Assembly: GCA_946555465.1 (NCBI GenBank)
Contig: CAMNST010000013.1
Location: forward strand, 1 to 64,000
DNA from: an uncultured Clostridia bacterium
GTDB lineage: Bacteria > Bacillota > Clostridia > Oscillospirales > Acutalibacteraceae
DNA length: 64,000 bases
Direction of reading: 5' to 3'
Both the position numbers and the translations under genes were made by a program. Under the pieces are notes generated by a model. That model was not told the origin of the DNA. It worked only from the letters and a program-made list of their open reading frames with translations, and did no database searches. Of the stretch, positions 9,062 through 16,804 are shown piece by piece. How positions within the stretch are numbered: the stretch's first letter is position 1; every line of letters begins with the position of its first letter.

Positions 9062-9928
9062 TTATAATCTGTTTATTGCATTAATAACTTTTTTCTTGTC
9101 TGCCGACCATAGGGGAGAAATAAGATCTTTTTTTGCTCCGTCTCCTGTTAATCTGTGAATCACAACGTTATCGGGTATAACTTCAACACAGGCGTTAAGC
9201 ACGTCAAGATATTCTTCCATCGTCAGTGTTCTGAATCTGCCTTTTTCAAAATCTTCTGCAAGGTCTGTGCCTTTCAAAACATGAAGCAGTTGCAGTTTTA
9301 TTCCGTCAACTCCTTTGCTGCAAACATATTTTACACTCTGAATCATATCGCTTTTTGTTTCATTCGGCAAACCTAAAATGATGTGTGCAACAATGTTTAT
9401 GTTTATGGCTTTTAAATCTTTTACCGCTTTGTCAAAAACCTCAAGTTCATATCCCCGTCTTATGTAGTCGGAACTCTTTTTGTGTATTGTTTGTAAACCG
9501 AGTTCAACAAAAACAGGTTTGATTTTATTAATTTCGTCAAGAAGTGTTAATACATCACTGCCTAAACAGTCGGGTCTTGTTGCAATGGAAAGAGCAACGA
9601 TATCGGGGTGATTAAGTGCCTCGTAATATTTTTCTTTCAGCACATCAACAGGTGCATATGTATTGGTAAACGCCTGAAAATAAGCAATGTATTTTCCGCT
9701 TTTTATTTTTTTTGCAACTCTTTTTTTGCCCTCTTCAATCTGATTGTAAATGGAAAGGTTTCTGTTTTCGGCAAAATCACCGCTGCCGCCCGCCGAGCAG
9801 AAAATGCACCCGCCTGTTGCGATTGTTCCGTCTCTGTTAGGGCAGGTAAATCCTGCATCAAGGCTTATTTTATATACCTTTTCGCCGAACGTATTTTTCA
9901 GGTAATTGTTAAGACTGTAATATTTCAT
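9062..9928 (-). CDS. radical SAM protein, YhcC/YtqA-like (TIGR01212 type)
   Basis: A 288-residue radical SAM enzyme of the YhcC (E. coli)/YtqA (B. subtilis) family, whose substrate is not firmly established. The [4Fe-4S] cluster motif is the family's non-canonical spacing, C-x11-C-x2-C, around residues 29-44 (FTCPNRDG...GGCIFC). Further family features are YFQAFTNTYAP, ATRPDCL and ELGLQT. It overlaps the upstream inositol-phosphatase gene by 20 bp, so the two are co-transcribed. A terminator follows at once. Confidence 0.9.
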   Translation of the reverse strand: MKYYSLNNYLKNTFGEKVYKISLDAGFTCPNRDGTIATGGCIFCSAGGSGDFAENRNLSIYNQIEEGKKRVAKKIKSGKYIAYFQAFTNTYAPVDVLKEKYYEALNHPDIVALSIATRPDCLGSDVLTLLDEINKIKPVFVELGLQTIHKKSSDYIRRGYELEVFDKAVKDLKAININIVAHIILGLPNETKSDMIQSVKYVCSKGVDGIKLQLLHVLKGTDLAEDFEKGRFRTLTMEEYLDVLNACVEVIPDNVVIHRLTGDGAKKDLISPLWSADKKKVINAINRL

Positions 9929-10691
9929 AAAAATCTCTCAGACTGTTTTCATTTCCGCAGACAAAAGAAGTTATTTTATCTGCATCAATATTTTCTTTTT
10001 CAAAAGTGTATGCCATGCCGCCTGCTTCACTGAGAATAACATATGCCCCGGCCCAGTCCCACGGGCGAAGAATCATTTCAAAGTATAAATCGACCTTTCC
10101 GCTTGCAACATAGCATATGTCAAGCGCTGCCGAACCGCCGCGCCTCACTTCTATTGCCCGGTAAAAAACTTTTTCTGTCAGTTCAAATGTTTTGTGTGCA
10201 AGTTCGTGTTCATAAGGACAGGTGCCGAAAAGCACAAGGCTTTTGTCAATACCGCAGTCAGATACGCTGATTTTTTTACCGTTCAGATATGCGCCTTTTC
10301 CTTTTTCGGCATAAAACAGATTATTCAAATCAGGGTCAAGCACAACGCCTATAATAAATTCCCTGTCTTTTGCAAGGGCAACGCTGATTGCGCTGTGCTG
10401 AAATTTTTTGATAAAATTTGTTGTTCCGTCAATAGGGTCAATAACAAAGCAGTATCCGTCCGTAAGGGTTTTATTGCCTTCGCCCTCCTCGCCGAGAAAG
10501 GTGCAGCCCGGAACAATTTTTTCAAGTTCTTCAAAAAGAAAGTCCTGTATCATCTTATCGTATTTTGTGACAAGGTTAACAGCCGAACCTTTATCTTCAA
10601 TTCCTAAATCGTCATCGGCACTGCGGTATATTTCGCCTGCCTTTTTAACTGCTGTTATAATTTTGTTGAGTATTTCACTGTTATGATTCAT
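9909..10691 (-). CDS. suhB: inositol monophosphatase family protein
   Basis: Mg-dependent sugar-phosphate phosphatase of the IMPase/SuhB fold, about 260 residues. Metal-binding motifs are LGEEGE, DPIDGTTNF and WDWAGA, all intact. The exact substrate (inositol phosphate, fructose-1,6-bisphosphate, PAP) cannot be read from sequence. ATG at 10691 is preferred over the GTG at 10700, because the AAAGGTG containing that GTG is the ribosome binding site. It is first gene of a two-gene minus-strand unit with the radical SAM gene and is divergent from murT. Confidence 0.88.
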   Translation of the reverse strand: MNHNSEILNKIITAVKKAGEIYRSADDDLGIEDKGSAVNLVTKYDKMIQDFLFEELEKIVPGCTFLGEEGEGNKTLTDGYCFVIDPIDGTTNFIKKFQHSAISVALAKDREFIIGVVLDPDLNNLFYAEKGKGAYLNGKKISVSDCGIDKSLVLFGTCPYEHELAHKTFELTEKVFYRAIEVRRGGSAALDICYVASGKVDLYFEMILRPWDWAGAYVILSEAGGMAYTFEKENIDADKITSFVCGNENSLRDFYEILQS

Positions 10692-10765
10692 TTGTTTCAC
10701 CTTTTTTTATTATACTATATCACAAAATAGAAAATAAAAAAATATGATTTTCATTTTATTTATTA

Positions 10766-10794
10766 TTGACTTAAATCTGTGCGTAGTTTAAAAT
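10766..10794 (+). promoter_or_regulatory. promoter of murT-gatD
   Basis: TTGACT (10766-10771), 17-bp spacer, TAAAAT (10789-10794), 55 bp before the murT ATG. Shine-Dalgarno TGGAGTG precedes the start. Confidence 0.7.
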
Positions 10795-10849
10795 TAAAAA
10801 GTATAATATTTATGTAATTTTTATCGTATTTTTAATATGGAGTGATTTC

Positions 10850-12220
10850 ATGAAAGTATTTCTTAGTTGTCTTGTCTGCAGAATTGTTACTTTTATTCTG
10901 CAGAAACTTGGCAGGGGTGCAACCTCAATGCCGGGTAAAGTTGCCCTGAAGGTTAAACGTAATGTGCTTGCTGACCTTTCAAAGAATGTTAAAGTTATTA
11001 TCGTAACGGGTACAAACGGAAAAACCACCTCCTGCCGAATTCTTGAAGAAGGGCTTAAAAGGGCAGGCAAGTCCTATTTTATCAATAAATCGGGTGCAAA
11101 CCTTATCACAGGCGTTACCGCTTCGTTTATTATGAATTCAACAATTACAGGCAAAAACACAAAAGAGTATGCCATTGTTGAGTGTGATGAAAATGCTTTT
11201 AAAGAGGTTTCAAGATATATCCGTGCCGATGTTATTCTGGTAACGAATGTTTTTCGTGACCAACTTGACAGATATGGTGAAGTTACCCATACGCTTAACG
11301 CCATTAAAGAGTCTGTTAAAAATCTTCCCAATGCGGTTGTATGCCTTGATGCCGACTGTTCGCTTACTTATTCAATGTCTAAGGAAATACCAAATAAAAT
11401 TATTACTTTCGGCGTTAATGTTCCTTTTGATAAAAATGCAAAGGCCCCGGAAATTTCAGATGCCAAATACTGCATTTTCTGTAAAAATGAATATGATTAC
11501 ACTTATCATACTTATGGTCATCTCGGTGGTTTTGTCTGCTCAAAATGCGGTTATGCAAGACCAAATCCCGACTATGCAATAACATCTGTTGCAGAGTTAA
11601 AGCAGAATCATTCCATCGTTGTTGCCAATCTTAACGGCAATGAAAATTTGTTTAAAGTTAATATCGGCGGTGCCTATAACATTTATAATGCCATTGGCTG
11701 TGTTGCTGCTTTGTCTGCTGCCGGAATTGACGAAAGAATCATAATCAACGCCATTGAAAATTTCAACGGTGCTTTCGGCAGAATGGAACAGTTTGAGAGC
11801 GGTGATCATAAAATTAATGTTATTCTTGTAAAAAATCCGGCAGGTTTCAGCCAGACTATGAATTTCATTTCATCTGTTGAAGATGATTTTACTATGATTA
11901 TCAGCCTGAACGATAACGGTGCCGACGGCAGAGACATCAGTTGGATATGGGATGTTGATTTCGGCGGAATTTTTGAAAAGAGCAATCTTAAGAAAATTTA
12001 TGTGTCGGGAAAACGCTGCTATGATATGGCAATCCGTGTAAAATATGAAGGCGTCGGTGACAGGGAAATAAATGTAATTGAAAATGAGGATTATGAAAAA
12101 CTTGTTGATATTGCTACAAGCCAGGGCAGAGATGTCTATATTGTGCCTACCTACACTTCTATGATGACAATGCGCCCTGTAATTGCCAAAAGACTCGGCG
12201 GAAAGGAGTTCTGGGAATGA
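10850..12220 (+). CDS. murT: lipid II isoglutaminyl synthase, MurT subunit
   Basis: Mur-ligase-like subunit that, with GatD, amidates the alpha-carboxyl of D-Glu in lipid II to D-isoglutamine using glutamine and ATP. The P-loop VTGTNGKTT is near residue 52. The MurT-specific zinc ribbon is visible as CIFC ... CSKC around residues 205-230, inserted in the central domain. The C-terminal DUF1727 region follows (SLNDNGADGRDISWIWD). At 456 residues it has the usual length. The N-terminus is hydrophobic. The gene overlaps gatD by 4 bp (ATGA), consistent with a stoichiometric complex. Confidence 0.95.
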   Translation: MKVFLSCLVCRIVTFILQKLGRGATSMPGKVALKVKRNVLADLSKNVKVIIVTGTNGKTTSCRILEEGLKRAGKSYFINKSGANLITGVTASFIMNSTITGKNTKEYAIVECDENAFKEVSRYIRADVILVTNVFRDQLDRYGEVTHTLNAIKESVKNLPNAVVCLDADCSLTYSMSKEIPNKIITFGVNVPFDKNAKAPEISDAKYCIFCKNEYDYTYHTYGHLGGFVCSKCGYARPNPDYAITSVAELKQNHSIVVANLNGNENLFKVNIGGAYNIYNAIGCVAALSAAGIDERIIINAIENFNGAFGRMEQFESGDHKINVILVKNPAGFSQTMNFISSVEDDFTMIISLNDNGADGRDISWIWDVDFGGIFEKSNLKKIYVSGKRCYDMAIRVKYEGVGDREINVIENEDYEKLVDIATSQGRDVYIVPTYTSMMTMRPVIAKRLGGKEFWE

Positions 12221-12939
12221 TTATAAAAATAGCACACCTTTACCCCGATATGCTCAATCTTTACGGCGACCGGGGAAATATCATTGCCCTTACGCAGCGT
12301 ATGAATGCGCGCGGCATTGATGTTCAGACAGATGCAATAACCATGGGCAAATCTTTCAATTCAGATGATTACGACATTCTTTTTATCGGCGGCGGTCAGG
12401 ATTTTGAGCAGGATGTACTGCTTGATGACTTGAAAAGGGGCAAAGATACCGAAATCAGCAAAGCAATCCACGGCGGAAAAGTTATGCTCGCAATCTGCGG
12501 CGGATATCAGATGCTCGGTAAGTATTATAAAACTTATGACGGCAAAAAACTTGAATATATGGGTGCCCTTGATTTCTACACCGAAGGCAAAGAAGAACGT
12601 ATGATAGGAAACTATGCCTTCAAAACAAAAGAGGGAATTGAGGTTGTGGGATTTGAAAACCACAGCGGAAGAACCTATCTCGGCAAAGGCATTGAGCCGC
12701 TTGGCAGAGTTATAAAAGGCTATGGCAATAACGGCGAAGATAAAACAGAGGGAATCAGATTTAAAAATACTTTTGCAACATATTCTCACGGTCCTGTTCT
12801 TCCAAAAAACCCGCAGTTTGCCGACTTGCTGATCTCAAAAGCGATTGAAAACAAATACGGCAAAACCGAACTTGCTTCTCTTGATGATACGCTTGAGGCG
12901 AAAGCAAGAAAACAGGTTATGAAACTCTATATAAAATAG
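12217..12939 (+). CDS. gatD: lipid II isoglutaminyl synthase, GatD glutaminase subunit
   Basis: Class I glutamine amidotransferase-like subunit that releases ammonia from glutamine for MurT. The nucleophile Cys lies in LAICGGYQMLG near residue 95, the catalytic His in YSHGPVLPKNP near residue 190. It is 240 residues, typical for GatD, and lacks CobQ's ATP domain. ATGA overlap with murT means translational coupling. A terminator follows directly. Confidence 0.95.
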   Translation: MIIKIAHLYPDMLNLYGDRGNIIALTQRMNARGIDVQTDAITMGKSFNSDDYDILFIGGGQDFEQDVLLDDLKRGKDTEISKAIHGGKVMLAICGGYQMLGKYYKTYDGKKLEYMGALDFYTEGKEERMIGNYAFKTKEGIEVVGFENHSGRTYLGKGIEPLGRVIKGYGNNGEDKTEGIRFKNTFATYSHGPVLPKNPQFADLLISKAIENKYGKTELASLDDTLEAKARKQVMKLYIK

Positions 12940-12944
12940 TTTAT

Positions 12945-12974
12945 AAAAAGGCTTGATTTTTCAGGCCTTTTTTG
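12945..12974 (+). terminator. intrinsic terminator of murT-gatD
   Basis: AAAAAGGCTTGA / TCAGGCCTTTTTT with a TTTT loop and T-tract. The rpsB -35 element lies inside this hairpin. Confidence 0.88.
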
Positions 12975-12981
12975 TTATAAT
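12953..12981 (+). promoter_or_regulatory. promoter of rpsB-tsf
   Basis: TTGATT (12953-12958), 17-bp spacer, TATAAT (12976-12981). The -35 and spacer are embedded in the gatD terminator. Confidence 0.8.
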
Positions 12982-12986
12982 GCTTA

Positions 12987-13080
12987 CGCATTCGTGAAAA
13001 TGAACGCGAATACACACATAAACGGATTAAGCCTTAGGTGATTTTTTGGGCTTTTGCCATATCCGTTTGTGGAGGATTAA
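12987..13080 (+). promoter_or_regulatory. rpsB leader, candidate S2 autoregulatory structure
   Basis: Two stems in about 90 nt of 5' UTR. One is ATTCG...CGAAT (12990-13011). The second is AAACGGAT (13020-13027) paired with ATCCGTTT (13061-13068), with an inner AAGCC / GGGCTT stem and internal loop. The position before rpsB and the compact interrupted stem suggest a ribosomal-protein binding leader. That role is inference. Confidence 0.55.
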
Positions 13081-13100
13081 CCTTAAAGGAGGAAATTATA

Positions 13101-13835
13101 ATGGCAAATGTAGTTTCAATGAAACAACTCTTAGAAGCAGGTGTTCATTTCGGACATCAGACAAGAAGATGGAACCCTAAAATGGCTGAATACATCTTCA
13201 CAGAACGTAACGGTATTTACATCATCGACCTTCAGAAGACTGTAAAAAAACTCGATGAAGCATATATGTTCGTTCGTGACCTCGCTGCAGAAGGCGGCTC
13301 AATCATTTTTGTAGGCACAAAGAAGCAGGCTCAGGAATCTGTTAAAGAAGAGGCTGAACGCTGTGCAATGCCTTACGTTAACGCTCGTTGGCTCGGCGGT
13401 ATGCTTACAAACTTCAAAACAATCCGCGGCAGAGTTGCACGTCTTGCTCAGTTAAAGGCTATGCGTGAAGACGGTACTTTTGATCTTCTTCCTAAAAAAG
13501 AAGTTGTAGGTCTTGAACTTGAAATTGAAAAACTTGAAAAATATCTCGGCGGTATCACTGAAATGAAGAAGATTCCTAACGCTATGTTTATCGTAGACCC
13601 ACGTAAGGAAAGAATCGCTGTTTCAGAGGCTCAGAAATTAGGTTTACCTATTGTTGCTATTGTTGATACAAACTGTGATCCTGATGAAATTGACTACGTT
13701 ATCCCGGGTAACGATGATGCTATCCGTGCAGTAAAACTTATTGCCGGTGCAATGGCTAACGCTGTTATCGAAGGTCGTGACGGTCAGGATACTGCTGAAG
13801 AAACTGCTGAGGCAGCAGAAGAAAAAGCAGAATAA
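13101..13835 (+). CDS. rpsB: 30S ribosomal protein S2
   Basis: Small-subunit protein S2, 244 residues after start correction. The N-terminus [20 protein letters not shown] and the segment [12 protein letters not shown] are diagnostic. The ORF-track start (13038) lies in the leader; ATG at 13101 has AAAGGAGG at ideal spacing. The C-terminal tail is acidic and Ala/Glu-rich. The ribosome binding region (GGAGGAAATTATAATGGCA) is repeated almost letter for letter before tsf, which suggests matched translation of the two genes. Confidence 0.97.
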   Translation: MANVVSMKQLLEAGVHFGHQTRRWNPKMAEYIFTERNGIYIIDLQKTVKKLDEAYMFVRDLAAEGGSIIFVGTKKQAQESVKEEAERCAMPYVNARWLGGMLTNFKTIRGRVARLAQLKAMREDGTFDLLPKKEVVGLELEIEKLEKYLGGITEMKKIPNAMFIVDPRKERIAVSEAQKLGLPIVAIVDTNCDPDEIDYVIPGNDDAIRAVKLIAGAMANAVIEGRDGQDTAEETAEAAEEKAE

Positions 13836-13875
13836 TTTAAACTAAATAAAATATCTCGTTAAGGAGGAAATTATA

Positions 13876-14814
13876 ATGGCATTTACAGCACAGGATGTAA
13901 AGGCTCTTCGTGAGAAGACAGGCGTTGGCATGATGGAGTGCAAAAAGGCACTTACAGAGGCTGACGGTGATATGGATAAAGCAATAGACTTTCTTCGTGA
14001 AAGAGGTCTTGCTGCAGCAGCAAAGAAGGCTACAAGAATTGCTGCAGAGGGTGTAGTTCTCCCTTATTATGACAGCGAAGCAAAGAAGGGTGTTGTTGTT
14101 GAGGTAAACTCAGAAACAGACTTTGTTGCTAAAAATGAAAAGTTTATGGATTTCGTAACAGGCGTTGCAAAAACAATTATTGCTGCTGACCCTGCTGATG
14201 TTGAAACCCTCTGCAATTCAGAGTTCAACGGCACAGGCAGAACAGTTACCGAAACCCTTAACGACCTTGTTCTTGCAATCGGTGAAAATATGAAAGTTCG
14301 CCGCTTTGAAAGAATGGACGGTATTGTTTCAACATATATCCACGGCGGCGGTTCAGTTGGTGTTATGATTGGATTTGACGTTGCTGATGAATCAAAAGCA
14401 AATGACGAAGCATTTGTTGCTATGGGCAAGAACATTGCAATGCAGATTGCTGCAATGAATCCTGCTTACCTTGATAAGGCTTCCGTTCCTGCTGATGTTG
14501 TTGAGCATGAAAAAGGAATCCTTGCTGCTCAGATGAAAGAAGATCCTAAAATGGCTTCAAAGCCGGAAGCAGTTCTTGCAAAGATTGCTGAAGGTAAAAT
14601 GGGCAAGTATTATTCGGAAAACTGCCTTGTTGAACAGGAATTTGTTCGTTCAGACCTTTTCAAGGGTTCTGTTAAAGGCTATATCGATTCAGTTGCCAAA
14701 GAACTCGGCACAGAAATCACTGCAACAGGCTTCATCCGTATGATGAAGGGCGACGGTCTCGAGAAGAGAGAAGAAAACTTCGCAGAAGAAATTGCAAAGC
14801 AGATTAACGGTTAA
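13876..14814 (+). CDS. tsf: elongation factor Ts
   Basis: Guanine-nucleotide exchange factor for EF-Tu. N-terminal UBA-like domain (VKALREKTGVGMMECKKAL) and the core motif EVNSETDFVAKN. 312 residues, full length. It is co-transcribed with rpsB in the usual order. The last 23 coding bases plus two following bases recur exactly at 16728-16752 (see repeat entries), so the 3' end of the gene may be a junction point for inserted DNA. Confidence 0.97.
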   Translation: MAFTAQDVKALREKTGVGMMECKKALTEADGDMDKAIDFLRERGLAAAAKKATRIAAEGVVLPYYDSEAKKGVVVEVNSETDFVAKNEKFMDFVTGVAKTIIAADPADVETLCNSEFNGTGRTVTETLNDLVLAIGENMKVRRFERMDGIVSTYIHGGGSVGVMIGFDVADESKANDEAFVAMGKNIAMQIAAMNPAYLDKASVPADVVEHEKGILAAQMKEDPKMASKPEAVLAKIAEGKMGKYYSENCLVEQEFVRSDLFKGSVKGYIDSVAKELGTEITATGFIRMMKGDGLEKREENFAEEIAKQING

Positions 14815-14816
14815 TT
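14792..14816 (+). repeat. 25-bp direct repeat, copy 1 (tsf 3' end)
   Basis: Exact 25-bp match to 16728-16752; it includes GCAAAGCAGATTAACGGTTA and covers the last codons and stop of tsf. It brackets the 14.8-16.7 kb cassette. Confidence 0.92.
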
Positions 14817-14827
14817 TAATACTTTTC

Positions 14828-14856
14828 AGAGCATCTCATTTGAGGTGCTCTTTTTG
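14828..14856 (+). terminator. terminator after tsf
   Basis: AGAGCATCTC / GAGGTGCTCT (one G-T wobble) followed by TTTTTG. It is immediately followed by a promoter; an analogous terminator-promoter pair occurs at 20106-20162. Confidence 0.85.
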
Positions 14857-14885
14857 TTTACAAAATTCAGACGGTATGCTATTAT
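14857..14885 (+). promoter_or_regulatory. promoter of the membrane protein gene
   Basis: TTTACA (14857-14862), 17-bp spacer, TATTAT (14880-14885). Confidence 0.7.
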
Positions 14886-14904
14886 AAAAGAAAAGGGTGT
14901 TTTT

Positions 14905-15399
14905 ATGAAACGCAATAAGTGGTGGTATATCCCGTTAAGCGTATTCGGTTATTTGGCTGTGCTGGCGGTGTTGTATTATATTCTGTTTTTTGGTGAGTTT
15001 ATTTTGTTTGAGGGCAGCTGGGGCGGCAATATTATTGATTTTTTTGTGATGCTGTTCAACAGTATGGTATATCTTGCATGCTCAATTATTTATGGATATT
15101 TTGTGTTGCCTGCAATTACGGATAAAATCCAAATCAGCAAAAAAACGGCAATTTTTTTAATATCTGTGCTTTTTATCATCCTTTCAGCTGCCGTGTGTAT
15201 TTTAATAAGCATTGACAGTTCTTCAGATGTGTATCATTTCTTCTATGAACGAATTATATTCTATTGGGCGCCGATAATCGAATATGTTTTGTACTATACA
15301 AATCAGTATATAGCCGGTGTATGTGTATTTATTGTTAATGCTGTTGCTCCTATATGCTTTATGCTTGGTATAAAAAGCAAAAACGATAAAGCAATTTAA
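14905..15399 (+). CDS. four-helix membrane protein of unknown function
   Basis: I do not recognise the family. 164 residues with about four hydrophobic helices: near the N-terminus after MKRNKWW, around residue 55, around residue 85 and near the C-terminus. The short charged tail KSKNDKAI is probably cytoplasmic. ATG at 14905 is chosen because AAAAGGGTG lies just upstream; the ORF-track start at 14845 is inside the tsf terminator. It is the first gene of the repeat-bounded cassette and has its own promoter. Confidence 0.7.
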   Translation: MKRNKWWYIPLSVFGYLAVLAVLYYILFFGEFILFEGSWGGNIIDFFVMLFNSMVYLACSIIYGYFVLPAITDKIQISKKTAIFLISVLFIILSAAVCILISIDSSSDVYHFFYERIIFYWAPIIEYVLYYTNQYIAGVCVFIVNAVAPICFMLGIKSKNDKAI

Positions 15400-15483
15400 T
15401 TTGTTTTTGTGAAAGAAAAGCGGATAAATTTTCTGCTTTCTATCGAGGGTTAGGTTGATTTATGGCTTTTATTGGAGTGTATT

Positions 15484-15942
15484 ATGTGTGATATTTGTAA
15501 AACCATTGAAAAATCAATCCGTGGAGATAATCCATATTTTGTTAAAGAATTGAAAGCAGGTATAGTTGTGCTTGGCTGGAATCAGCATTTTTACGGTTAT
15601 ACACTGTTTATGTGCAAACAGCACACGACTGAACTTTATGACCTTGAGCCTGATTTTCAAGCGGAATACTTAAAGGAAATGGTTATAGTTGCCGAGGCAG
15701 TTGCAAAAGCCTTTGGTGCTGATAAAATGAATTATGAATGTTTGGGCAACGGAGATACGCATCTGCATTTTCATTTATTTCCTCGTGTTAACGGTGACTT
15801 GGGTGAATACGGAAATAATGGTAAAGGTCCTGTTTGGTGGTTACCTCAAAATATTATGTGGAGTGATGATAATATTCCGTGCGAAAATAGACTTGAAAGT
15901 ATGAAATTAAAACTGAATTCGGAACTTGATAAATTGCTTTGA
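15484..15942 (+). CDS. HIT-family protein
   Basis: Histidine-triad nucleotide hydrolase/transferase of about 152 residues. The triad motif is HLHFHLFPR near residue 98, preceded by a two-Cys start (MCDIC), a possible metal site. HIT proteins act on AMP-linked or dinucleoside substrates; the specific one is unknown. ATG at 15484 follows TTGGAGTG. It lies in the cassette between a membrane protein and a toxin-antitoxin pair. Confidence 0.85.
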   Translation: MCDICKTIEKSIRGDNPYFVKELKAGIVVLGWNQHFYGYTLFMCKQHTTELYDLEPDFQAEYLKEMVIVAEAVAKAFGADKMNYECLGNGDTHLHFHLFPRVNGDLGEYGNNGKGPVWWLPQNIMWSDDNIPCENRLESMKLKLNSELDKLL

Positions 15943-15965
15943 GGAATAATCGGAATATAAATCCG

Positions 15966-15994
15966 TTGACATTATATCAATATTTTGATATAAT
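15966..15994 (+). promoter_or_regulatory. toxin-antitoxin promoter with embedded operator palindrome
   Basis: TTGACA (15966-15971), 17-bp spacer, TATAAT (15989-15994). The spacer and -10 hold a perfect 9-bp inverted repeat, TTATATCAA-tatt-TTGATATAA (15972-15993). This is the expected place for antitoxin autorepression. Confidence 0.85.
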
Positions 15995-16024
15995 TTGAGT
16001 ATAATAATAATGGAGGTGAGTTTG

Positions 16025-16288
16025 ATGCCAACAATCAGACCAAGTGCGGATTTAAGAAATAGTTACAATGAAATCTCACAATTCTGCCACGAATATGCAG
16101 AGCCGGTATTCATAACAAAGAATGGCAAAGGTGATCTCGCTGTTCTCAGTATTGAAGCGTACGAAAAACTTTGCGGTAAATTTGAATTGTATAGTCTATT
16201 GAATGAAGGACTGCTGGCAGAAAAAGCAGGCAACACAAAACCTTTTGATGATGTCATAAATGATTTGAGAAAGGGATTAAATGCCTGA
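16025..16288 (+). CDS. Phd/YefM-family antitoxin
   Basis: 87-residue antitoxin with the N-terminal DNA-binding pattern IRPSADLRNSYNEIS and the FITKNGKGDLAVLS strand typical of Phd/YefM. The C-terminus is expected to wrap the toxin. ATG at 16025 has TGGAGGTGA upstream. Its stop overlaps the toxin start by one base (TGATG). It probably represses its own promoter at the adjacent palindrome. Confidence 0.9.
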   Translation: MPTIRPSADLRNSYNEISQFCHEYAEPVFITKNGKGDLAVLSIEAYEKLCGKFELYSLLNEGLLAEKAGNTKPFDDVINDLRKGLNA

Positions 16289-16605
16289 TGTATAAAATTA
16301 TTGTAACTGATCCTGCACAAAAGGATTTGCAAAATGCAGTTTCATATATTTCAAATGAATTAAAAAACAAACAGGCTGCGTTTCATCTTCTTGACCTTGT
16401 TGAAGAAACTGTTAAATCATTAAGCGATATGCCTGAAAGATATGCAGTTGTTGATGATGAAATTCTTTCAAGAGAAGGTTTCAGATTCATACCAATTAAG
16501 AATTATCTTTTGTTTTATATTGTTCGTAAAGATACTCAAACTGTAGTCATTCAGCGTTTTCTTTATGCGAGAAGAGATTGGATGAATATTTTGAAAATAA
16601 ATTAG
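16288..16605 (+). CDS. RelE/ParE-family toxin
   Basis: 105-residue RelE/ParE-fold toxin: KIIVTDPAQKDLQNAVSYI at the N-terminus and a C-terminal strand RFLYARRDW with the basic residues of the family. Whether it cleaves mRNA on the ribosome (RelE/YoeB-like) or inhibits gyrase (ParE-like) cannot be read from sequence. Coupled to the antitoxin by a 1-bp overlap. The pair lies near the distal end of the 25-bp-repeat cassette and may stabilise it. Confidence 0.9.
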   Translation: MYKIIVTDPAQKDLQNAVSYISNELKNKQAAFHLLDLVEETVKSLSDMPERYAVVDDEILSREGFRFIPIKNYLLFYIVRKDTQTVVIQRFLYARRDWMNILKIN

Positions 16606-16727
16606 TTTGGTGGCTATGAAAAAGAGATGTGTTTAATCTGCTTTTAAAACGCGTAAATTAAAATTGAGGCAGCCGATGAATTGAATGATGCGGACACACC
16701 GGGTTTAAGCCGAATTTGAAATCTTTT

Positions 16728-16752
16728 TTGCAAAGCAGATTAACGGTTAATT
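16728..16752 (+). repeat. 25-bp direct repeat, copy 2 (displaced tsf tail)
   Basis: Exact copy of the tsf 3' end (14792-14816), 1936 bp downstream, out of any gene and followed at once by a strong terminator. Confidence 0.92.
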
Positions 16753-16753
16753 C

Positions 16754-16785
16754 AAAACGGCTATCTTTTGATAGCCGTTTTTTTA
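16754..16785 (+). terminator. strong intrinsic terminator
   Basis: AAAACGGCTATC / GATAGCCGTTTT with a TTTT loop and seven T residues. It may be the original tsf terminator displaced with the repeat. The preceding 16606-16727 holds no gene that I can support. Confidence 0.9.
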
Positions 16786-16804
16786 CTGCACTATTGAGGT
16801 GTTT

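Noticed and set aside
13081-13885. Repeat formed by the rpsB and tsf start regions
   Set aside because: The shared GGAGGAAATTATAATGGCA covers only the ribosome binding site and start; it reflects matched translation signals, not a mobile repeat.
14845-14904. N-terminal extension of the membrane protein
   Set aside because: It starts inside the tsf terminator and covers the promoter; ATG 14905 has its own ribosome binding site.
16606-16727. Possible gene remnant after the toxin gene (in-frame AADELNDADTPGLSRI)
   Set aside because: Only about 20 codons are open before a stop, with no start or ribosome binding site; too little to call a pseudogene.
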